From Streptomyces sp. CB02058 (GTDB lineage: Bacteria; Actinomycetota; Actinomycetes; Streptomycetales; Streptomycetaceae), in the NCBI RefSeq assembly GCF_001905505.1, contig NZ_LIPG01000001.1, positions 558,001 through 622,000 of the forward strand: a stretch of 64,000 nucleotides of DNA, in the 5' to 3' direction. This document shows, piece by piece, positions 1 to 6,527 of the stretch; the first letter of the stretch is position 1, and every line of letters starts with the position of its first letter. The translations under genes were made by a program, and so were the position numbers. Under the pieces are notes generated by a model, which saw only the letters and a program-made list of their open reading frames with translations, had not been told where the DNA came from and did not search any database.

Positions 1-853
1 CGAGGTGGCCGATACCGGTGACGCGTACGTTGACGGCGTCGAGGTCGGGGTGGTCGACGCAGGCCGTCTCGACCGGGAGCATCACCCGGTCCAGCTCGCT
101 CCAGAAGCTGACGAACCGTGTCCGGCAGCCCGGCGCGGGGCGGCGCAGCTCCGCGATCAGATCGGAGTCGCCGCGCATCTGGCGGACGATGGGGTGTGCG
201 CCGGCCAGCGGGGCGACCGCCGTGCCGCTGTGCGGGGTGCCGAGTGTGACGAGGGTGCGCACCCGCCGGTCACCGCCGAGCCGCTGCACGTAGTACCGCG
301 CGATCAGGCCGCCGAGGCTGTGGCCGACGATGTCGATCCGGCGATGCCCCGTGCGGGCGCAGATCTCCTCGACGTGGCGTTCGAGCAGCTCGGCCGCCGT
401 GCGGATGTCGCAGGTCAACGGCGAGTAGTTGAGCGACTCCAGATGGCGCCAGCCGTGCCGGGCCAGGGAGCGGCGCAGCAGCACGAAGACGGAGCGGTTG
501 TCGATGAAACCGTGCAGGAGGACGACGGGTGGATGCTCGCCGATGCTGGTGGGCAGCGCGGCCGTGTCGGCCGAACGGGTGATTCCGCCGGGAGCGGCGT
601 CCGGTCCCGTGGCCGCGCCTGTCCCGGCGCCGTCGTCGGAGCCGTCCCCCGTGCCGTCCTGGGCCCCGTCCCCGTCGCCGGGCCCGGGTGCGGGGCTCCG
701 GCGCTCGGGGGTGAGGCCCGCGGGGTAGATGAGCACATGCCCGGCCAGGATCACCAGCTCCAGCGCGGTGGCTCTGACCAGCGCCGATGACAGCCAGGCA
801 GGGCGCAGGCAGGTGCTGCGCAGCAGTAGGGGTAGGAAGGACAGGACCTTCAT
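1..853 (-). CDS. Alpha/beta hydrolase (esterase/lipase), 3' end cut by window
   Basis: Secreted or membrane-anchored serine hydrolase of the lipase/PGAP1-like type. Reading back from ATG 853 (AGGAGG ribosome site just upstream) the product opens with a hydrophobic segment of about 45 residues, then a Gly/Asp-rich linker, then the oxyanion motif LHGF (His114) and the nucleophile elbow GHSLGG (Ser179). GTPHSG follows. Near the window edge an Asp in DHPDLDAV and the His of GIGH are plausible remaining triad members. At least 284 codons are present and no stop is reached, so the C-terminus lies outside the window. Substrate cannot be told from sequence. It is divergent from the mutase subunit at 1201. 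Confidence 0.85.
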   Translation of the reverse strand, partial: MKVLSFLPLLLRSTCLRPAWLSSALVRATALELVILAGHVLIYPAGLTPERRSPAPGPGDGDGAQDGTGDGSDDGAGTGAATGPDAAPGGITRSADTAALPTSIGEHPPVVLLHGFIDNRSVFVLLRRSLARHGWRHLESLNYSPLTCDIRTAAELLERHVEEICARTGHRRIDIVGHSLGGLIARYYVQRLGGDRRVRTLVTLGTPHSGTAVAPLAGAHPIVRQMRGDSDLIAELRRPAPGCRTRFVSFWSELDRVMLPVETACVDHPDLDAVNVRVTGIGHL

Positions 854-1200
854 GGCCGACCTCCTGCACTGGCATGCGGGGGAGGCGGCTCCCTGCCCCG
901 TACGCCCTCATCGGGTCGCTGCGGAGGCGGGTCGGCGGCTCTGGTGGCGGCCGGGGGCCGTACCACCGTGCCGTGCTGCTGACGGCGCGGTGGTACGGCG
1001 ACCTCGTTGCGGCTCCCCTGGCGGCGGTACCCGCGCGGCCCGTGGGTCGCTCGATGCGGGGAACGACGCTTGGCGAACATGTCCCATGTGTGATTTCCCC
1101 CTCCCGGTCCACCGCGAAACGACGCCGTGCGGGATGCTGTGGATAACGTTCGTTCACATCCCCGGGCCGCCAGGCGCGGGAGACGCATGTGGAGGCATTG
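854..1200. other. Divergent intergenic region, 347 nt
   Basis: No credible gene. It separates the hydrolase (minus) from the cobalamin-binding subunit (plus), so promoters for both should lie here. It holds the strong hairpin listed at 957-999. AT-richer sequence at about 1138-1162 is the likeliest place for the promoter of the plus-strand gene. Confidence 0.6.
957..999. repeat. 17-bp inverted repeat in divergent leader
   Basis: Arms 957-973 and 983-999 pair with one mismatch around a 9-nt loop. The outer 12 bases (GCCGTACCACCG) pair perfectly with 988-999. It lies about 100 nt upstream of the hydrolase start and 200 nt upstream of the mutase subunit. It could be an attenuator in the hydrolase leader, a terminator between divergent promoters, or a protein-binding palindrome; the sequence alone does not decide. 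Confidence 0.7.
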
Positions 1201-1614
1201 ATGGGTGTGACCGGTCCGATCCGTGTGGTGGTGGCGAAGCCGGGCCTCGACGGCCATGACCGAGGGGCCAAGGTGATCGCACGGGCGCTGCGGGACGCGG
1301 GCATGGAGGTCATCTACACGGGGCTCCACCAGACCCCCGAGCAGATCGTGGACACGGCGATCCAGGAGGACGCCGACGCCGTCGGTCTCTCGATCCTCTC
1401 CGGTGCGCACAACACGCTGTTCGCCAAGGTCATCGAGCTGCTCAAGGAGCGCGACGCGGAGGACATCAAGGTCTTCGGTGGCGGCATCATCCCCGAGGCG
1501 GACATCGCGCCGCTGAAGGAGCAGGGCGTCGCGGAGATCTTCACCCCGGGTGCGACGACCGCCTCGATCGTCGACTGGGTCAACGCGAACGTCCGCCAGC
1601 CCGCGGAGGCCTGA
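1201..1614 (+). CDS. icmB: Cobalamin-binding small subunit of acyl-CoA mutase (IcmB-like)
   Basis: A 137-residue stand-alone B12-binding domain. The signature DGHDRG (Asp17, His19, Gly22) supplies the lower axial His ligand of adenosylcobalamin. Lys13 in AKPGLDGH matches the conserved Lys604 of Propionibacterium methylmalonyl-CoA mutase. GLSILSGAH and GGGIIP are the other B12-fold loops. Start ATG 1201 is chosen over GTG 1189 because GGAGG (1191-1195) sits 5 nt before it. Small subunits like this pair with a separate catalytic subunit. None is adjacent; a B12-domain-less mutase catalytic subunit lies at 54061. Homologues are annotated as isobutyryl-CoA mutase small subunit, but the partner, not this subunit, sets substrate choice. 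Confidence 0.9.
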   Translation: MGVTGPIRVVVAKPGLDGHDRGAKVIARALRDAGMEVIYTGLHQTPEQIVDTAIQEDADAVGLSILSGAHNTLFAKVIELLKERDAEDIKVFGGGIIPEADIAPLKEQGVAEIFTPGATTASIVDWVNANVRQPAEA

Positions 1615-1863
1615 GCCGGCGAGCCTGCCGTCCGTGGTGTCCGGCCGCCCGGCTCGCGTCGGCGTTGCTGGTCCGGCCGGCTTGCGCCTCCGTTCGTGGG
1701 CGAGCGGGCTCGGGGAAGCCGTCCGGCCCGCGCCCGTGTTCCTGGGGCGGGGAGCTCGGGGCGGTGGCCTGCCCGCGTTCCTGTGCGGAAGGCTTGGGCG
1801 GTGGCTCCGGGCAGCCGTGTTCGGCGGACGGCCCGGCCGGGCGTGTCCGGCGAGGTGGGCCCG

Positions 1864-3510
1864 TCAGTTCCGGGTGCCCGTCCCTTCCGGGGCGTCCTCC
1901 GCCAGTTCGGCGTCCATCGCGGCGCGCAGGCGCAGGGTGGAGACCAGGCGCTGGAAGGCCTCCGACCAGTAACCCCCCGCACCGGGTGAGGCGTCCTCCG
2001 GCTCGTCCGGGGTGGTCGTGAGCACGGCGAGACGGTCCGCCTCGGCGGGGTTCAGACAGCGCTCGGCCAGCCCCATCACTCCGCTGAAGCTCCAGGGGTA
2101 GCTGCCCGCGTCCCTGGCGATGTCCAGTGCGTCGACCACCGACCGGCCGAGCGGCGCGTCCCAGGGCACCGCGCACACGCCGAGCAGCTGGAAGGCCTCC
2201 GACAGACCGTGCGCGGCCACGAATCCTGCGACCCAGAGCGCCCGCTCGGCGGACGGCAGGGTGGCGAGGAGCTTCGACCGCTCCGCCAGGGACGCGGTGC
2301 CCGGGCCGTTGGCCGGGGGAGTGGAGGGGGCGCCGAGTAGAGCTCTCGCCCAGTCGGGGTCCCGTTGCCGCACCGCCGCCCGGCACCAGGCGGCGTGCAG
2401 CTCCCCGGCCCAGCCGTCGGCGACGGGCAGTGCCACGAGCTCCCGGGCCGTGCGGCCGTCGAACCTCTCCACCCAGACGCCGAGCGGGGCCGCCTCCACC
2501 AACTGGCCCAGCCACCAGGAGCGTTCGCCCCGACCCGACGGCGGCACGGGCACGACACCGTCCCGCTGCATCGCGGCATCGCACTCGTGCGGCGCCTCCA
2601 CGGCTATCGACACCGAGCCCCCCGTGCGGTCCGGGTTCACACAGGACGTGGCCCGGGCCGCCATCCGGCGGGCGAGCGCCGATTCCGGCAGCGCGGACAG
2701 CAGTTCGGCCGCTGTGGAGCGGACGTTGCGGCTGCGGTCCGCCAGGGCCTCTTCGAGGAAGGCCTCGTCCGCCCCCGAGAGCCCGGCCCGCAAGGAGTCC
2801 AGGAACATCAGCCGGTCCTCGGCCCGCTCCGTGGACCAGGTGGCGGCGAGCAGGGACCTGGCCGCGCCGGGATCCCGCTCCCGTACGGCGCCGAGCAGCG
2901 CGACCCGCTCCGCGAACAGCCCTTCGTCCCAGAGCTCGCGCACCGCCTCCGGGTCCTTCGGGTCCGGCCGGTGAGCCCCCTGGGACGAGGCCCGCAGCGC
3001 GAACCTCCACTCCGGGTTCAGCCCGGCCAGCCAGAGCCCGCGCGGCCCGGCGAACGCCAGGGCGAGCGGGCGCAGGTCCGTACGCGCCCGGGCCGCGTCC
3101 AGCAGCGCGGGCAGCAGCTCGGCCGGTGCGCGGAAGCCGCGCGCCCCCGCGGTGATCAGCCACTGGGGAATGAGCTCGGTGAGGTCGGGAGCCGCTCCGC
3201 GCCGCCCGCCGCCGGGCGGCGCCGAACGGTCGGCGAGCAGCTGGGCGAGCCGGTGCCGGGCGGCCGTGGGCAGCGGGGGCCGCGGATCGTCGGGTGCGGG
3301 CGATGGCACGGCCACCCCGGCGGCCGGCCGCAGCGAGGCCCTGCGCCGCACGGTGTGCACCGCCGCCGCGTCGAGCAGCTCCGACGGCCCTGCCGGGATG
3401 CCGCCGTCCGCCCGCAGGGGGCGCCGGTCGGTGCCGAGCAGCGCCGAGGTGACGAGGTCTTCCCAGCGGGCGCCCATGAGCGCGCCGGTCGTCGTGCGAG
3501 TGGTGGGCAT
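1864..3510 (-). CDS. DUF5691 family protein
   Basis: A 548-residue soluble protein with no signal peptide or membrane segment. The N-terminal WEDLVTSALLGTDRRP is the recognisable DUF5691 opening. The middle is helical and Leu/Ala-rich with a HEAT-like stretch (LADRSRNVRSTAAELLSALP, about residues 250-270), which suggests an alpha-solenoid. No catalytic motif is visible. It is co-directional with the SWIM-associated gene upstream (174-nt gap) and divergent from MoxR/DUF5682/vWA genes, which is the usual company of this family. Biochemical role is unknown; a scaffold for the module is an inference. Confidence 0.8.
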   Translation of the reverse strand: MPTTRTTTGALMGARWEDLVTSALLGTDRRPLRADGGIPAGPSELLDAAAVHTVRRRASLRPAAGVAVPSPAPDDPRPPLPTAARHRLAQLLADRSAPPGGGRRGAAPDLTELIPQWLITAGARGFRAPAELLPALLDAARARTDLRPLALAFAGPRGLWLAGLNPEWRFALRASSQGAHRPDPKDPEAVRELWDEGLFAERVALLGAVRERDPGAARSLLAATWSTERAEDRLMFLDSLRAGLSGADEAFLEEALADRSRNVRSTAAELLSALPESALARRMAARATSCVNPDRTGGSVSIAVEAPHECDAAMQRDGVVPVPPSGRGERSWWLGQLVEAAPLGVWVERFDGRTARELVALPVADGWAGELHAAWCRAAVRQRDPDWARALLGAPSTPPANGPGTASLAERSKLLATLPSAERALWVAGFVAAHGLSEAFQLLGVCAVPWDAPLGRSVVDALDIARDAGSYPWSFSGVMGLAERCLNPAEADRLAVLTTTPDEPEDASPGAGGYWSEAFQRLVSTLRLRAAMDAELAEDAPEGTGTRN

Positions 3511-3620
3511 CGGTCCCTCCGTCGGTCGGCCGTGCGCGGTTCGGAGCGTGTGCGCGTCGTACGCGTGTTTCGGGAGAACGGGGTGGGCGAGGCGAGCGGG
3601 ATGGCCGAGGAGGACGCGCT

Positions 3621-3686
3621 GCGCCTCGGGCGACCTCTGGCGAACGCCTCGGAGGAGCGCCTCGGGCGACCTCTGGCGAACGCCTC
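3621..3686. repeat. Two 30-bp direct repeats at a gene end
   Basis: Positions 3621-3650 and 3657-3686 are identical (each begins GCGCCTCGGG and ends GAACGCCTC), separated by GGAGGA, giving a 36-bp period. The second copy runs through the stop codon of the upstream minus-strand gene (3685-3687), so one copy is largely non-coding. It looks like a recent tandem duplication in the gap between the SWIM-associated and DUF5691 genes. Confidence 0.9.
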
Positions 3687-4731
3687 AGACGAGGGCCACG
3701 GCCGTGCCCTCGGCGGCTCCTCCCGAGGGTCCTGGGCACCATGCGGCTATCGGGTCGAAACCCCGGTGCCCGCACTCCCCGAACACGGTCAGCGGGCCGC
3801 CGCCTGAGAGCGCCACGAGCTTCCACAGGCCCGGCCGGGACAGCGCCCGGGGGGCGATCGGCAGCGCGGAACGGTCCGCCGCGCCGACCAGCTGCCAACC
3901 GTCCCCGGACGGCGCGGGTATGACGTCCTCCAGCGTGAACGGCCAGGCCTCCAGCCAGGGATCGTCCCGCAGGGCGCGCCCGTACGCCGCGACGGCGTCG
4001 GCCGTCGTCCCGCCCGGCGGCGGCGCCGCCGAGGTGACGGGGTCGCCGAACCGCTCGCCCAGCTCGGCCCGCAGGCCTCCACCACCCGGATACGGCGTCA
4101 GTTCGGCGTCGATCACCGCGCCGACCGGCAGCGACGGCGCCGGTGCCCGCCCCGGCGCCCCGTGGAAGAGGAGCAGGGCCGTGCGCGTCGACTCCCTGCC
4201 GTACAGCCAGATGCGGCGGGTGACGATCCTGCCGTCCGGTGTGTCGTACTGCGCGAGGACCAGCCAGTGATCCCGGACGGCAGGGCCGTCGGCGGAGCCG
4301 GTCAGCCCCACTCTCGTACGCACCGTCGAGGCCAGCGGGCCGGGCAGCCGGTCGAGGCCGAGCCAGGCCGTATCCAGCAGATGCAGGAGGGCGCACTCCT
4401 CCAGCAGCCGCACGGGCCAGCCGGAGCCCGACGCCGGGACGGCGCCCAACTCCCGTACCAGGCGCGCGAGTCCGGGAGCCTGTGCGTCGACCATGCGGGC
4501 GGCGGTCTCCTCCCACAGGCCATGGCCGGTCCGGTCCGTCGCCGCGAGGCCGCCGCGCAGCAGGTCGGTGAGACGCTGCTCCAGCTCCTGCGCGCCGCCG
4601 GTGACGCGCTCGGCCCTGCGGCCGGCGCGCCGGACGGCCGCCGCCGAGCGCGCGGCGGCAGCCGCGTCCTCGGCCCGGACCTCGCCGGGGCCGGCGGACC
4701 GCACAGGTTCTCCCCCGTTGGACAACATCAT
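3685..4731 (-). CDS. SWIM zinc-finger-associated protein lacking the finger
   Basis: A 348-residue protein. The region from about residue 25 (RRAERVTGGAQELEQRLTDL, then GLWEETAARMVDAQAPGLA and PASGSGWPVRLLEECALLHLL) matches the part that follows the SWIM finger in Streptomyces SWIM family proteins. The expected N-terminal CxCxnCxH finger is absent. The frame stays open upstream to 5376, but only as antisense to the lipoprotein gene. Start ATG 4731 (or ATG 4728) is the last start before the divergent intergenic sequence. SWIM fingers usually bind DNA or protein, so this form may have lost that contact. Either it is a truncated allele with a new start or a natural short form. Confidence 0.7.
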   Translation of the reverse strand: MMLSNGGEPVRSAGPGEVRAEDAAAAARSAAAVRRAGRRAERVTGGAQELEQRLTDLLRGGLAATDRTGHGLWEETAARMVDAQAPGLARLVRELGAVPASGSGWPVRLLEECALLHLLDTAWLGLDRLPGPLASTVRTRVGLTGSADGPAVRDHWLVLAQYDTPDGRIVTRRIWLYGRESTRTALLLFHGAPGRAPAPSLPVGAVIDAELTPYPGGGGLRAELGERFGDPVTSAAPPPGGTTADAVAAYGRALRDDPWLEAWPFTLEDVIPAPSGDGWQLVGAADRSALPIAPRALSRPGLWKLVALSGGGPLTVFGECGHRGFDPIAAWCPGPSGGAAEGTAVALV

Positions 4732-4869
4732 GGGAACGACGTTAGAACGCCCCACTGACAATGGGCCGTGACCTGCGACTCCGCCCGTTCCGGGGTGACT
4801 TGACCGTTTCGCCTCCGTGCGCTTCCCTGCGAAGGAGAGAGTGTTTCGAGAAAAAACGGGGGAAATCCG

Positions 4870-5310
4870 ATGGATCACATCACTTGCACCACCCATCTCA
4901 GACGCACCATGCGTGTCGGAGCCGCGACGCTGGTCGTGTGCGGCCTCGCACTCACCGCCGGTGCCTGTTCCGGATCCGTCGACAAGGCGGTCGACGACAT
5001 CGTGGACGAGACGTACGAGGTGACGTACGAGGCCACCGGCACGGGCGCCGAGCAGATCCAGTTCCACGGCGGCGGCGGGAGCGCCATGGAGCCGGAGATC
5101 GAGACGGTCGACTCGCCCGCACTGCCGTGGAGGAAGACCGTCACCCTGCGCGGGATCATGCCGCCCGCGGTCATGCCCGTGGGGACCGCCGAGGGTGCGG
5201 CCGGCATCGCCTGCACGATCACGTACAAGGGCAAGGTGATCGAGGAGGCGAAGGGCGAGGAGATCCTCACGAGCGGCGGCTGCGTCGCGGTCTCGCCCGT
5301 CACCGGCTGA
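4870..5310 (+). CDS. MmpS-like small lipoprotein
   Basis: 146 residues. A basic N-terminus and hydrophobic stretch (VGAATLVVCGLALTAG) end at Cys33, giving a loose lipobox TAGAC, so export and lipid anchoring are likely. The mature part has the MmpS/DUF-type beta layout: YEVTYEATGTG, then ALPWRKTVTLRG, then ACTITYKGKVI and a late Cys. The two mature Cys (about residues 115 and 138) could pair. Start ATG 4870 follows GGGGGAAA; an internal ATG at 4909 has no ribosome site. It sits alone between the two arms of the MoxR module and has its own terminator, so a role in the module is not implied by operon structure. Confidence 0.75.
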   Translation: MDHITCTTHLRRTMRVGAATLVVCGLALTAGACSGSVDKAVDDIVDETYEVTYEATGTGAEQIQFHGGGGSAMEPEIETVDSPALPWRKTVTLRGIMPPAVMPVGTAEGAAGIACTITYKGKVIEEAKGEEILTSGGCVAVSPVTG

Positions 5311-5327
5311 CGCTCCGTCCGCTCCGC

Positions 5328-5357
5328 ATCGGTCCCGGCCGCACGGCCGGGACCGAT
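5328..5357 (+). terminator. Rho-independent-type hairpin after lipoprotein gene
   Basis: Perfect 13-bp stem ATCGGTCCCGGCC (5328-5340) with GGCCGGGACCGAT (5345-5357) and a 4-nt loop, 18 nt after the lipoprotein stop. No long T tract follows, as is common in Streptomyces. Confidence 0.8.
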
Positions 5358-5417
5358 TGTCAGTGGCATGGTGCACCGTGGAAACCGCATCGGATCGACC
5401 GATCCGGAGGGGGATCC

Positions 5418-6527
5418 ATGACCGTGTCCGAACAGACCGACGCAGCCGGCGAAGCCCTGAGGCCGCACGCCGAGCACGCCTTCGCCGGTGAGCTCAAGGC
5501 GCTCGCCGCCGCCGACGACCGCCCCAGGCCCGCCCGTTGGAAGCTCTCGCCCTGGGCCGTCTCCACCTATCTGCTCGGCGGGACACTCCCCGACGGCACC
5601 CTGATCACACCGAAGTACGTAGGACCGCGCCGCCTCGTCGAGGTCGCCGTGACCACGCTCGCCACCGACCGTGCCCTGCTCCTGCTCGGTGTGCCGGGCA
5701 CCGCCAAGACCTGGGTGTCCGAGCATCTCGCGGCGGCCGTCAGCGGGGACTCCACCCTGCTCGTCCAGGGCACCGCGGGCACCCCCGAGGAAGCCGTCCG
5801 CTACGGGTGGAACTACGCACGACTGCTGGCCGACGGCCCCAGCCGCGAGGCCCTGGTGCCCAGCCCCGTCATGCGGGCCATGGCCGAAGGCATGACCGTC
5901 CGTGTCGAGGAGCTCACCCGTATCCCCGCCGATGTGCAGGACGCGCTCATCACGATCCTGTCGGAGAAGACGCTCCCGGTCCCCGAGCTCGGCCAAGAGG
6001 TCCAGGCCGTCCGGGGGTTCAACCTCGTCGCCACGGCGAACGACCGCGACCGCGGGGTCAACGAGCTCTCCAGCGCCCTGCGCCGCCGCTTCAACACCGT
6101 CGTGCTCCCGCTGCCCGCGACACCCGAGGACGAGGTGGACATCGTGTCCCGGCGCGTCGCCCAGACGGGACGCGCGCTCGACCTGCCCGCGGCGCCCGAG
6201 GGCCTGGCGGAGATCCGGCGCGTCGTCACGATCTTCCGCGAACTGCGCGACGGAGTGACGACGGACGGCCGTACCAAGCTCAAGTCCCCGTCGGGGACGC
6301 TGTCCACGGCCGAGGCCATCTCCGTCGTCACCGGCGGCCTCGCGCTCGCCGCCCACTTCGGCGACGGCGTCCTGCGCCCCGGCGACGTGGTGGACGGCAT
6401 CCTCGGCGCCGTCGTCCGCGATCCCGCCTCGGACCGTGTGATCTGGCAGGAGTACGTGGAGACCGTGGTCCGGGAGCGCGAGGGCTGGAAGGACTTCTAC
6501 CGCGCCTGCCGTGAGGCGGCCGCATGA
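5418..6527 (+). CDS. MoxR-family AAA+ ATPase
   Basis: 369 residues. Walker A is GVPGTAKT (residues 91-98, Lys97). The Walker B strand reads TVRVEEL (Glu164-Glu165), with Glu where MoxR proteins have Asp. Sensor 1 is VATANDRDRG and the arginine-finger region is LRRRF. MoxR proteins act as hexameric chaperone-like ATPases that remodel targets presented by vWA partners. Start ATG 5418 has GGAGGGGG 5 nt upstream; the longer open frame back to 4761 overlaps the lipoprotein gene and is rejected. The stop overlaps the DUF5682 start (ATGA), so the two are translationally coupled. Confidence 0.92.
   Translation: MTVSEQTDAAGEALRPHAEHAFAGELKALAAADDRPRPARWKLSPWAVSTYLLGGTLPDGTLITPKYVGPRRLVEVAVTTLATDRALLLLGVPGTAKTWVSEHLAAAVSGDSTLLVQGTAGTPEEAVRYGWNYARLLADGPSREALVPSPVMRAMAEGMTVRVEELTRIPADVQDALITILSEKTLPVPELGQEVQAVRGFNLVATANDRDRGVNELSSALRRRFNTVVLPLPATPEDEVDIVSRRVAQTGRALDLPAAPEGLAEIRRVVTIFRELRDGVTTDGRTKLKSPSGTLSTAEAISVVTGGLALAAHFGDGVLRPGDVVDGILGAVVRDPASDRVIWQEYVETVVREREGWKDFYRACREAAA

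Noticed and set aside
1189..1200. GTG 1189 as start of the B12-binding subunit
   Set aside because: The GGAGG ribosome site would lie inside the gene; ATG 1201 has proper spacing.
1580..4516. 978-codon minus-strand frame
   Set aside because: Arg/Gly/Pro-rich shadow covering two real genes in another frame.
4761..5417. Upstream extension of the MoxR frame
   Set aside because: It runs through the lipoprotein gene and its terminator; ATG 5418 has a strong ribosome site.
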